Under the pieces are notes generated by a model. It was not told where the DNA came from, searched no databases, and was given only the letters and a program-made list of their open reading frames with translations. Below, piece by piece: positions 1 through 6,193 of a stretch of DNA of 9,177 nucleotides. The position numbers and the translations under genes were made by a program. The DNA comes from an uncultured Moheibacter sp. (GTDB taxonomy: Bacteria > Bacteroidota > Bacteroidia > Flavobacteriales > Weeksellaceae). The DNA lies in assembly GCA_937875605.1 (NCBI GenBank), contig CALLXZ010000358.1, forward strand, positions 1 to 9,177, in the 5' to 3' direction. Within the stretch, counting starts at the first letter, position 1; each line of letters begins with the position of its first letter.

Positions 1-40
1 CAGACTCCTGGTTATTAATTAGGTGATTGATTAAATATTC

Positions 41-68
41 AAAACCCACTCTTTGAGTGGGTTTTTTT
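41..68 (+). terminator. Intrinsic terminator of an upstream gene lying outside the window
   Basis: A perfect 11-bp stem (41-51 paired with 55-65) closes a 3-base TTT loop and runs into a T tract ending at 68. It ends a plus-strand unit whose body lies left of the window. In bases 1-40 all three plus frames close within the first 26 bases (TAA at 16-18, TAG at 20-22, TGA at 24-26), so I cannot tell which frame, if any, is the tail of a protein gene. The A tract on the left arm could also let it work on the minus strand. Confidence 0.85.
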
Positions 69-86
69 ATTCCTCAAAATTTCATT

Positions 87-94
87 TACCTTTG
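87..94 (+). promoter_or_regulatory. Promoter -7 element (TACCTTTG) for the porin gene
   Basis: TACCTTTG is an exact match to the Bacteroidota -7 consensus TAnnTTTG. No TTG lies at the usual -33 distance. The T tract of the preceding terminator occupies that position instead. A start of transcription around 100 would leave a leader of about a dozen bases before the ATG at 114. It would also exclude the earlier in-frame ATG at 57, which sits inside the terminator. Confidence 0.65.
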
Positions 95-113
95 TGCCGT
101 TCAATCGATTTGC

Positions 114-2087
114 ATGAAGTACTTGTTTGGCGTTATGCTTTTGTTATTCTTTTTTCAGAATACACAAGCCCAAATCAATCAAAACTATGATGACCCTAAT
201 GCCATCCGTGATTCCTTGCAGGATTTCGGAAAGCGTGAGGTTGCTAATGATAGTTTGAAAGTTCATACCCCTGTTATCACAGACTATACCTATTGGAGGC
301 AGGGAGACTTCAATCCGTCAATTGTCGATACCGTTCTTACCATTGAAAGTTTTTACAAACAGAACTTCACGGAAAAAGATGTTTTTGGTAAAATGTTTTT
401 CCCCAACTTTGGGCAGACCTTTAATCCATTAGAATACGAAGAATCCCGATTTCGGAATCATTTACTACCTACAGGCAAATCATTTAATTATCTTTTCCCG
501 GGAGACATTCGCTATTACGATGTAAAAACACCTATGACCGAATTTGTATTTGAAAATGGATTGAGAGAAGGACAATATCTGTCCACAACCTTTACGCACA
601 ATCTGACACCGCAATTGAACTATTCCGTTCGTTACAGAGGGCTTCGTTCGGTGGGAAGGTATCAAAATAACTTGGCTGCTAACAATGCATTTATCAGTAC
701 TATCAGTTATAAATCCAAAAATGAACGTTTCAAATTATGGACACATTTTGCTTCCCAGAATTTGGACAACGAAGAAAATGCAGGAATTCAGCAATTGGAA
801 CAATTTGTTTTAGATGATAGTTTACGAACTACCAACCGGCAGAACATCGCTGTGAACTTAGAGTCAGCTGACTCGCAATTTGATTCCAGAAGATTTCATT
901 TGGGAGCGAGTTATGGTCTCTTTGGCAAAGCAAAGTCGGATTCTACGGAACTACGGACGCCTATTTTGATTAAAAATATTTTCACTTACGAAAAACAAAA
1001 ATATTTCTACGAAGAAACCGCAGTAGAAGATTATTACGAAAGCCCGATTTTTGGACATCTTCAAAGAAGAAACAGAAAGAATCTTGAAACCCTTCAAAAT
1101 ACCTCAACCATCGAATTCCAATGGGGAAAACGACTTTTGCTCGAAGCCGGTTTGCGCTATGAGAAATTAAAACTGTATTCCTCAGATCCACTTTCAGTTG
1201 GGTTGGTCAACATTCCACAAGCCATAGAAGACAACTTGTTGGGTGGAGTTGCCAAACTTTATTTTGATTGGAACGAGAAAATTAAACTAACGGCTGATGC
1301 CGAATTCAAATCCGGTGATGTTTTCAAAAGTCAATACCATGTAAATGCCGAATTGGACATTCAGCCCATTGACGGATATCACATCATCGGGGGTGTGTTG
1401 GTAGAATCATCTTTTCCATCCTTGAATTTGTTTTACAACCAAAGCTTTTACAAAGACTTCAACTATTATAATTATAATTTTGAGAACCTGAATACTCAGA
1501 AACTTTTCGGAAAGATTAACCTCGAAAAACTGAAAACCGATGTCGAAGGAACGATTTTCAATGTGGATAATTATGTCTATGTAGGAAGTGATTTCCGACC
1601 ACGACAAATGGATGGTAGCATTTCCTTATTTCAAATCAAAGCCAATAATCTATTGACATACCGTAAATTCAATTTGCGCACAACGGTTCAATATCAGAAA
1701 GTTACCCAAAACGAAGGGTTTTTACCGCTTCCCGATTTGATAGCGCGTGCTTCTATATATTGGCAAGGCATGATGTTTAACGATCGCGCAGAAGTGCAGG
1801 TGGGATTTAATGCTAATTATTTTAGTGAATTTGAGTCCAGAGAATTTTTCCCGGTCATAAACGAATTCATGTTGCAACGAACCAATTCCACCTACGGAAT
1901 TCAGAAAATCGGTGGAAATCCCATGCTTGACTTTTTTCTCAACATCAAAATTGATCGCATGCGCATCTTTCTTCGTGCCGATCATTTCAATACGTTCTGG
2001 GGAGAAAACAACTATTACAGCGCACCCTTTACACCCTTCCGTGATTTCAAAATCCAGTTCGGCGTGAAATGGTATTTGTTTACGTAG
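114..2087 (+). CDS. Putative outer-membrane porin, Porin_10 type
   Basis: The product has 657 residues and is predicted to be an outer-membrane beta-barrel. It opens with a signal peptide (residues 1-19, hydrophobic core followed by TQA, then Q). Recognisable family stretches include NFGQTFN (about 98-104), DIRYYDVKTPMTEF (131-144) and RYRGLRSVGRYQN (173-185). The rest shows alternating aromatic and polar strands. The C-terminus (GVKWYLFT) resembles a barrel-ending beta-signal, although the last residue is Thr rather than the usual aromatic. I recognise this as the flavobacterial 'putative porin' family (Pfam Porin_10). Length is normal for it. The substrate is unknown. An in-frame ATG at 57 would extend the protein by 19 residues, but it lies in the upstream terminator and before the promoter box, and it would bury the signal peptide, so I chose 114. 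The next gene starts 18 bases after the stop and probably shares the transcript. Confidence 0.8.
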   Translation: MKYLFGVMLLLFFFQNTQAQINQNYDDPNAIRDSLQDFGKREVANDSLKVHTPVITDYTYWRQGDFNPSIVDTVLTIESFYKQNFTEKDVFGKMFFPNFGQTFNPLEYEESRFRNHLLPTGKSFNYLFPGDIRYYDVKTPMTEFVFENGLREGQYLSTTFTHNLTPQLNYSVRYRGLRSVGRYQNNLAANNAFISTISYKSKNERFKLWTHFASQNLDNEENAGIQQLEQFVLDDSLRTTNRQNIAVNLESADSQFDSRRFHLGASYGLFGKAKSDSTELRTPILIKNIFTYEKQKYFYEETAVEDYYESPIFGHLQRRNRKNLETLQNTSTIEFQWGKRLLLEAGLRYEKLKLYSSDPLSVGLVNIPQAIEDNLLGGVAKLYFDWNEKIKLTADAEFKSGDVFKSQYHVNAELDIQPIDGYHIIGGVLVESSFPSLNLFYNQSFYKDFNYYNYNFENLNTQKLFGKINLEKLKTDVEGTIFNVDNYVYVGSDFRPRQMDGSISLFQIKANNLLTYRKFNLRTTVQYQKVTQNEGFLPLPDLIARASIYWQGMMFNDRAEVQVGFNANYFSEFESREFFPVINEFMLQRTNSTYGIQKIGGNPMLDFFLNIKIDRMRIFLRADHFNTFWGENNYYSAPFTPFRDFKIQFGVKWYLFT

Positions 2088-2105
2088 TTAAATTAATCAT
2101 TTAAT

Positions 2106-2549
2106 ATGAAGAATTCTAACTTACTGAAAGTTGCTATTCTGATAGTGTTGGGAGTAATTTTTTATTTCGCATATTCAATTTTGCAACAATCAAATATAAC
2201 TGTTGTCAAAGCTGAATTTGATGAAAATTATGAATATATCTATCCTGCCGATTGTTTTATTACTTTTCAAAACAGAAAGTATTTAGCAAGAGAAGTTTAT
2301 AAGTATAAAAATGGTCGGTTAATTGAATATTGGTTTCCAGCAGCAGAAGGTTTTGCAATAGAAAAATTCGGAATCACTAAAATTGCAGATAATAAAAGAC
2401 AAGGCAACTTAAAAACTGTTTGGACGAATCATGGAACCAAGATTGTAATGTTTGATTCATTAGAATATAAAATCGGCCAACAAAAGGGAGATACATTGAT
2501 TTCTAAAATTAATTCGAAAGAGGTTATATTATTCATTGATAATAAATAA
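2106..2549 (+). CDS. Hypothetical single-pass membrane-anchored protein, 147 aa
   Basis: I do not recognise this protein. It starts with a short basic stretch and one hydrophobic segment (about residues 7-26), best read as an uncleaved anchor or signal sequence. No clear cleavage site or lipobox cysteine is seen. The remaining 120 or so residues are soluble in character and contain one cysteine (in YPADCFITF, about residue 48). The C-terminus is rich in Lys and Ile. The predicted site is the periplasmic face of the inner membrane. The gene is AT-rich: one 60-base line inside it (2401-2460) counts to about 33% GC. It follows the porin by 18 bases with no recognisable promoter between, so co-transcription is likely. 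A functional link to the porin is only inferred from position. Confidence 0.7.
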   Translation: MKNSNLLKVAILIVLGVIFYFAYSILQQSNITVVKAEFDENYEYIYPADCFITFQNRKYLAREVYKYKNGRLIEYWFPAAEGFAIEKFGITKIADNKRQGNLKTVWTNHGTKIVMFDSLEYKIGQQKGDTLISKINSKEVILFIDNK

Positions 2550-2640
2550 TTCATAAGCAAAAATCACAAATATTTCTTATTGATATTTATTCCAATTTCC
2601 CCAAAAATAAATTCCTCCAATTCATTAGGATTTAGTAAAT

Positions 2641-2660
2641 TAGGTTTATAATTAATTTTA
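2641..2660 (+). promoter_or_regulatory. Candidate promoter for the 162-aa hypothetical gene
   Basis: Two near-matches to TAnnTTTG lie here, TAGGTTTA (2641-2648) and TAATTTTA (2653-2660). Each misses only the final G. They are 13 to 25 bases before the ATG at 2674, as expected for short flavobacterial leaders. No TTG is seen at -33. In such AT-rich DNA, matches of this quality arise by chance, so the call is tentative. The rest of the gap 2550-2673 shows no strong hairpin. Confidence 0.3.
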
Positions 2661-2673
2661 AACCCAACTTATT

Positions 2674-3162
2674 ATGTCTAACTTAAACAACAGTCGCCTC
2701 AACGTGACTATGACTGCCGCGCAGGTAACCGCAGTCAAAACCGCACTCCAAACCATCCTTACAAACATGCCTTTCCTCACCGGACTTACCACAGAGGAAC
2801 GGATGTCTATCCCGAAGATCAATGTGTCCAACAAAGTTTTTGTGGAAGATGCCATCAACTCCGGTATCAATAACGCAAACATGATTCCGAGTTACATCAC
2901 CATTCCACCCATGCAGACTGATTTGCAACTTTATAATCAACTCGATGAACTCCTTGTGCTAACCCGTCAATTGACCGAAAAACTGGAAGACACTCAGATG
3001 CTGGCCGGAAGTGAGGCGTATATCTCAGGATTGGTTCTGTATCGGCTTTTCGGAGCAGCGGCAGGGGCAGGTGTTCCGGGTGCAGATGCTATTTATGACG
3101 CTTTGAAACAGAGATTCATAGACGCTTCCAATCCACAAGAAGACCCGACACCCACTTCATAA
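2674..3162 (+). CDS. Conserved hypothetical protein, 162 aa, GC-rich
   Basis: The product is a soluble, probably helical protein with no signal peptide. The pattern is NRL-type start, helix 'TAAQVTAVKTALQTIL', then MPFLTGLTTEERMSIPKI (about 32-49), an acidic/amphipathic middle (about 86-107) and GSEAYISGLVLYRLF (about 112-126). It ends in a Pro/Thr-rich tail. From memory this belongs to a frequent family of small proteins of unknown function in Bacteroidota, with a shared L-TPEER--LPK motif and a conserved (A/V)GSEAY motif. I know of no established activity. Base composition differs from the neighbours: sampled lines count to about 53-55% GC (2701-2760, 3001-3060), against about 33% in the gene before it. 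This fits acquisition by transfer or different expression constraints. The gene is probably monocistronic and faces a convergent gene. Confidence 0.8.
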   Translation: MSNLNNSRLNVTMTAAQVTAVKTALQTILTNMPFLTGLTTEERMSIPKINVSNKVFVEDAINSGINNANMIPSYITIPPMQTDLQLYNQLDELLVLTRQLTEKLEDTQMLAGSEAYISGLVLYRLFGAAAGAGVPGADAIYDALKQRFIDASNPQEDPTPTS

Positions 3163-3390
3163 CGGGGGTCCCCCCCCCTCTGAGGTAGGGGTTACCACCC
3201 AAAACCTCCGACGGCGAAGGTTTTTCCTACCCTCCACCTGAAAAGGAAGTGGTGGTAGCTACCTGAAACCTTCAATCACCCACCTCGTTTTGGAAAAACC
3301 ACCCACTTATAAAGGTCAGGGAAACCCTCAGTAGCGGTAGGAAAACCCACCTTACCGGCTCGAAATTGAAGGTTTGAGGTAGGTAGAGAA
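3163..3390. repeat. Non-coding, GC-rich region packed with inverted and direct repeats
   Basis: No gene is seen here. Two long-range inverted repeats stand out. First, 3219-3231 (GGTTTTTCCTACC) pairs with 3336-3347, with one bulged base. Second, 3259-3276 pairs with 3365-3382, matching at 17 of 18 positions. The two pairings cross, so they cannot both form in a simple fold. Local hairpins include 3201-3210 with 3215-3224 (one mismatch) and 3335-3341 with 3350-3357 (7 bp, one bulge, loop 3342-3349). There is a perfect palindrome GGTAGCTACC at 3254-3263. ACCACCCA is repeated directly at 3194-3201 and 3298-3305. The region could be the structured 3' end of the preceding mRNA, a separate RNA, or the remains of a palindromic intergenic repeat element. 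Spacing is irregular and unlike a CRISPR. Confidence 0.6.
3201..3225 (+). terminator. Possible intrinsic terminator just after the 162-aa gene
   Basis: AAAACCT (3201-3207) pairs with 3218-3224. The stem extends by CG/CG past one mismatch to a 4-base loop and is followed by one further T. It could end the 2674-3162 transcript about 60 bases after the stop codon. The T tract is mostly used up in the stem, so it is weaker than the hairpin at 3401-3429. Confidence 0.35.
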
Positions 3391-3400
3391 TATAAAATGA

Positions 3401-3436
3401 AAAATCCGCTGAGACGCTCAGCGGATTTTGTTTTGG
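3401..3436. terminator. Bidirectional intrinsic terminator between convergent genes
   Basis: Bases 3401-3413 pair perfectly with 3417-3429 (13 bp) around the 3-base loop ACG. T-rich sequence follows on the plus side (TTTTGTTTTG), and an A-rich flank gives a T tract on the minus side. It lies between the plus-strand 162-aa gene and the minus-strand secreted-protein gene, so it can serve both. This is the strongest hairpin in the 3163-3484 gap. Confidence 0.88.
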
Positions 3437-3484
3437 GTAAAATTTATATTTCAACGAATTAGATAAAAGTCTATTTTCTAAATA

Positions 3485-4054
3485 CTATTTCTTATCCAAA
3501 TTCATCCAGTACTCTTCAAATTTGTCCATAACAGGTTTGGGTAAATCTTCCGGATTGAAATCGTACAAATCATACATAGGGTCATAATTGGCAGCGGCTG
3601 TATTTTCAATCGTATAGATTTCGTTTTTGTAAATCAGGATCAAAGCAATACTTATCTGTTTGTCCATGTTTCCTTTTGGGTGTTTGGAATAAACGAAAAG
3701 GACATCGGCTTGACCATCTTTATCTGCATCGAAAAAAGATTTGCGTGCATCCCAAACCGATGTAACAATTCCGCTTTCAGCAATCGTTCTTTCGATTGTT
3801 ACGCTCCACTGGTCATTTATTTTTTTGAATTGCTGGATGTACAATTCATCCTGATCAGAACCTCGTTCGTTTTTGGAAAAGACATAATAATTTTCTTCGG
3901 ATGGAGTTGAAATGTTTTCCACGGTCAAAACACGAACGCCTTTAAACGGAAATCCTGAGGCTTCAAAATTGGATTTATTGACTGCAGTGCTGGTAATTTG
4001 GGAAAATCCTAATTGGAAAATAGCTAAAAAAGGAAGCAATAGGAAATGTTTCAT
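3485..4054 (-). CDS. Secreted protein with a DxDxDGxxD calcium-loop-like motif, 189 aa
   Basis: The product has a clear signal peptide (residues 1-18, hydrophobic core, GFS then Q), so it is exported to the periplasm or surface. A single acidic loop D109-A-D111-K-D113-G-Q-A-D117 has the spacing of EF-hand, dockerin or FG-GAP-type calcium loops. It is followed by a hydrophobic strand (VLFVYS). The C-terminal part contains ISIALILIYKNEIYTI and an acidic/aromatic tail ending near EEYWMNLDKK. The layout (signal peptide, D-x-D-x-DG-x-A/D loop, 'I-LI-Y' strand, aromatic C-terminus) recalls the family annotated after Riemerella M949_RS01915, linked to surface polysaccharide. That assignment is from memory and tentative. 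A promoter-like box sits 17 bases upstream, so it is probably transcribed separately from the thioesterase gene, which ends 62 bases before this start. Confidence 0.8.
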   Translation of the reverse strand: MKHFLLLPFLAIFQLGFSQITSTAVNKSNFEASGFPFKGVRVLTVENISTPSEENYYVFSKNERGSDQDELYIQQFKKINDQWSVTIERTIAESGIVTSVWDARKSFFDADKDGQADVLFVYSKHPKGNMDKQISIALILIYKNEIYTIENTAAANYDPMYDLYDFNPEDLPKPVMDKFEEYWMNLDKK

Positions 4055-4070
4055 TCGGTTTTGTTTCGAA

Positions 4071-4078
4071 TAAAAGTA
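4071..4078 (-). promoter_or_regulatory. Candidate -7 element (TACTTTTA) for the secreted-protein gene
   Basis: On the minus strand TACTTTTA matches TAnnTTTG except for the last base. It ends 16 bases before the ATG at 4054. The spacing to the start is similar to that of the better -7 boxes before the porin and atpB genes. No TTG was found at the -33 distance. Confidence 0.4.
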
Positions 4079-4116
4079 TCATTTTTCTTCGAATTATAAT
4101 TAAGTATTTTCAGAAA

Positions 4117-4500
4117 TTAATGGAAAGATTCTAGCCAATCTTGTTCGATCCGAACGATTTTTTCCGTTTCCGGATGGATCATAACCCATTTGGTAAGTGA
4201 ATCGACCATAAGTTCTCCGTCTCTGTAAAATTCGACTTTTCGCGGTTGGCGGATTCCCTCAGGATTTTCCGGATGCGTGCGGACGATGAGTGTTTCACCT
4301 AAATAAACCTGTTTTTTATACTGAATATGATGTTCCATCAAAAACCAAATATTTCCGGCATATTTGCTTTTGTGTTTGAGCAAATCCCAGTGTTCGGCCG
4401 CGATCATTTCCACCCAATGGGCGAATTGTACATTGTTTACATGATTGTTTTGGTCTATGAATTCGGGAGTGATCAGGATTTCTTTTTCGTAGATAAGCAT
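4117..4500 (-). CDS. Hotdog-fold acyl-CoA thioesterase (4HBT family), 127 aa
   Basis: This is a single-domain cytoplasmic hotdog protein of the usual length. The hallmark is D16-Q-N-N-H20-V-N-N-V (the D-x-x-x-HVNN pattern of 4HBT thioesterases) leading into the central helix 'FAHWVEMIAAEHW'. Strands follow with HIQYKKQVYLGETLIVRT and KVEFYRDGELMVDSLTKWVMI. It is expected to hydrolyse acyl-CoA or acyl-ACP thioesters; the substrate cannot be told. An upstream in-frame ATG at 4551 would add 17 residues (start MMEDGDLKIN) and overlap the dus stop as ATGA, suggesting coupling. However, the extension is low-complexity, and the family normally begins M-x-x-Y-x-K-x-I-x-VT, exactly as at 4500. I therefore prefer 4500, about 50 bases after dus, with 4551 as the alternative. 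It is probably co-transcribed with dus. Confidence 0.87.
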   Translation of the reverse strand: MLIYEKEILITPEFIDQNNHVNNVQFAHWVEMIAAEHWDLLKHKSKYAGNIWFLMEHHIQYKKQVYLGETLIVRTHPENPEGIRQPRKVEFYRDGELMVDSLTKWVMIHPETEKIVRIEQDWLESFH

Positions 4501-4547
4501 GAAATTTAATTTAGAATTTAGATTGATTTTTAAATCTCCATCTTCCA

Positions 4548-5531
4548 TCATCTAACTTCCATCTCATTAGAAACTTCATCCAAAATTCCCATTAACTCAT
4601 TGAAATCATCAGAAGTTACCAATCGCTGGCGATAGGGTTTAAAATGGGAAACACCTTTAAAATAATTGGTATAATGCATACGGGTTTCGAGAATTCCGGT
4701 GCGTTCGCCTTTCCATTCGCACGCCCAAGTTAAGTGCTGTTTGGCTGCTTCGGCTCGTTCAGCCAAAGTGGGTTCAGGGAGGTTTTCACCTGTTTTGACG
4801 AAATGTTTGATTTGGTTAAAAATCCATGGATTTCCAATTGCCGAACGTCCGATCATCACACCATCTACGCCATATTTGGTTTTATAACCCAATGCTTTTT
4901 GTGGAGAATCGATATCACCGTTTCCGAAAATCGGAATTTCAATGTTCGGATTGGCTTTCACTTTGGCGATTTCCGTCCAGTCGGCTTCGCCTTTGTACAT
5001 CTGCGCACGAGTTCTGCCGTGTATAGAAAGTGCTTTGATTCCGACATCCTGTAATCTTTCGGCGACTTCTTGGATGTTGATGCTTTCATGATCCCATCCC
5101 AAACGGGTTTTGACTGTAACCGGCAAATGAGTGGAGCGGATAACGGCTTTGGTCAATTTGACCATAAGTTCGATGTCTTTTAAAACACCGGCTCCGGCTC
5201 CTTTGCAAACTACTTTTTTTACCGGACAACCGAAATTGATGTCCACCAAATCGGGCTGGACGGTTTCCACGATTTTGGCTGACATAGCCATGGCTTCTTC
5301 ATCCCCACCGAAAATTTGAATTCCGACAGGACGTTCGTAGTCAAAAATATCGAGCTTCTTTTTGCTTTTGATAGCATCACGAATGAGTCCTTCGGACGAA
5401 ATAAATTCGGAATACATCAAATCCGCACCATGCATTTTACACAAACGACGAAAAGGCGGATCACTCACATCCTCCATCGGCGCCAGCAACAAAGGGAATT
5501 CCGGTAAGGTTATGTTTCCTATCTTTACCAA
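4548..5531 (-). CDS. dusB: tRNA-dihydrouridine synthase (DusB-like)
   Basis: This is an FMN enzyme that reduces specific uridines to dihydrouridine in tRNA using NAD(P)H. Motifs in order, numbered from the TTG at 5531 (327 residues): LAPMEDVSDPPFR (about 16-28, FMN site), DINFGCP (about 97-103, with the catalytic Cys at about 102), VKTRLGWD (about 140-147, Lys at 141), SIHGRTR (about 169-175, His at 171), IFGNGDI (about 201-207) and GVMIGRSAIGNPWIF (about 224-238). A C-terminal helical tRNA-binding part follows. Length is normal. The start is odd: the first in-frame ATG is inside the FMN motif. The candidates are TTG at 5531, giving the family-typical (M)VKIGNI start, or TTG at 5546, which falls inside the promoter box. 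An out-of-frame ATG sits at 5536. The gene is head to head with the ATP synthase cluster. Confidence 0.93.
   Translation of the reverse strand: MVKIGNITLPEFPLLLAPMEDVSDPPFRRLCKMHGADLMYSEFISSEGLIRDAIKSKKKLDIFDYERPVGIQIFGGDEEAMAMSAKIVETVQPDLVDINFGCPVKKVVCKGAGAGVLKDIELMVKLTKAVIRSTHLPVTVKTRLGWDHESINIQEVAERLQDVGIKALSIHGRTRAQMYKGEADWTEIAKVKANPNIEIPIFGNGDIDSPQKALGYKTKYGVDGVMIGRSAIGNPWIFNQIKHFVKTGENLPEPTLAERAEAAKQHLTWACEWKGERTGILETRMHYTNYFKGVSHFKPYRQRLVTSDDFNELMGILDEVSNEMEVR
5511..5527 (+). promoter_or_regulatory. Candidate promoter for the ATP synthase cluster
   Basis: TATGTTTC (5511-5518) and TATCTTTA (5520-5527) each match TAnnTTTG at all but the last base. They lie about 34-50 bases before the ATG at 5561, inside the first codons of dus on the other strand. 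No TTG is at -33. This is the best plus-strand candidate, but it is weak, and a promoter farther upstream inside dus cannot be excluded. Confidence 0.35.
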
Positions 5532-5543
5532 ATCATTTTTTTG

Positions 5544-5551
5544 CAAAGTTA
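5544..5551 (-). promoter_or_regulatory. Promoter -7 element (TAACTTTG) for dus
   Basis: On the minus strand TAACTTTG matches TAnnTTTG exactly. It ends 12 bases before the TTG start at 5531 and 7 bases before the out-of-frame ATG at 5536. The -33 position holds a T-rich stretch rather than TTG. Transcription would begin around 5537-5540, so the mRNA would be nearly leaderless. It overlaps the upstream leader of the divergent atp cluster. Confidence 0.65.
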
Positions 5552-5560
5552 CAAATTACT

Positions 5561-5785
5561 ATGCCAGAAGAAAAAAACAAAAATTCGTATACCAAATACA
5601 TTCAGCTTACCAGCATTGCATTTCAAATGATGGCGATAATGTTGATTTTTATTTGGTTGGGAAAGAAAGCCGATGAAAAATGGAATTCGTCTGAAACTAA
5701 TTATTTCACTTTATTAGGAACTTTGGTCGGCTTAGGCGTTTCTTTGTACTTTATTTTACAGCAACTAAAAAGAATTAATAAATGA
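5561..5785 (+). CDS. AtpZ/AtpI-type small membrane protein of the ATP synthase cluster, 74 aa
   Basis: The product is a two-helix inner-membrane protein. It has a charged N-terminus (residues 1-13), hydrophobic segments at about 17-34 and 48-66 separated by a short charged loop (KKADEKWNSSE), and a basic C-terminus. Size, topology and position before atpB match the AtpZ/AtpI family. Members of that family are thought to help Mg2+/Ca2+ handling and c-ring or Fo assembly in other bacteria; here the role is inferred. The stop codon overlaps the start of the next gene as ATGA (5782-5785), so the two are translationally coupled. The start at 5561 has no Shine-Dalgarno sequence, as is normal in this phylum. 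Confidence 0.8.
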   Translation: MPEEKNKNSYTKYIQLTSIAFQMMAIMLIFIWLGKKADEKWNSSETNYFTLLGTLVGLGVSLYFILQQLKRINK

Positions 5786-6150
5786 AAAGTTTTAAAAAGG
5801 CAATTGGTTACATTTTGTTTTTTCTTTGTTGTATAGTAGTGCACTTTCTGATTTTGCGTTTTGGGCTGAATTCTGAATCCAATTTTACATTGATTTATAT
5901 TTTCACAGGATTGGTTTGTACGTTGACGCTTTTTTTGATAGCCGAATTAAACACCTATTTTCATAAACATTTAGGCTTTTTGTTCATAGGAATCATCGCT
6001 GTAAAATTGGTAGCTGCAAAGATATTTATGGATAATTCCATTGATTTGGACAATGGTCAGTTGAAATTTGGATTTATAATTTTGTATCTTATTAGTTTAG
6101 TTTTAATTACACTTTTTACAGCCAAACTTTTACTTCATCCGGAAAAATGA
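5782..6150 (+). CDS. Four-helix AtpI-like membrane protein, 122 aa
   Basis: The product is a small integral inner-membrane protein with predicted helices at about residues 8-27, 36-56, 63-83 and 97-117 and a short basic N-terminus. Lysines at 75 and 80 lie in or near the third helix. Its place between the AtpZ-like gene and atpB is where bacterial atpI genes lie. Flavobacteria commonly carry a divergent protein here, which I believe is classed under DUF6168. Function is inferred as ATP synthase assembly or a companion of the preceding protein. It begins inside the stop codon of the previous gene and is separated from atpB by 70 bases containing a promoter-like box. Confidence 0.75.
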   Translation: MKSFKKAIGYILFFLCCIVVHFLILRFGLNSESNFTLIYIFTGLVCTLTLFLIAELNTYFHKHLGFLFIGIIAVKLVAAKIFMDNSIDLDNGQLKFGFIILYLISLVLITLFTAKLLLHPEK

Positions 6151-6193
6151 TAAAAAGCAGAAAAAATGGTTTCTTTTTTAACAAAATAAGAAT

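Noticed and set aside
1..40. tRNA or other RNA gene tail before the first terminator
   Set aside because: No CCA end, T-loop or acceptor pattern is visible. The segment is too short to identify.
57..113. Earlier in-frame ATG extending the porin by 19 residues
   Set aside because: It lies inside the intrinsic terminator and upstream of the -7 box, and it would place an uncharacteristic stretch before a good signal peptide.
2568..2588. Hairpin of AAATAT and ATATTT after the 147-aa gene as a terminator
   Set aside because: The stem is only six A/T pairs with a long loop and no proper T tract.
2683..2940. Minus-strand open frame of 85 codons opposite the 162-aa gene
   Set aside because: It is antisense to a gene with recognisable family motifs and has no recognisable protein pattern.
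3163..3390. CRISPR array
   Set aside because: The repeated words are short, differ in orientation and have no regular spacing.
5362..5676. Plus-strand open frame of 104 codons across the dus start and the AtpZ-like gene
   Set aside because: It overlaps two genes supported by family motifs in other frames. Its own sequence has no recognisable features.
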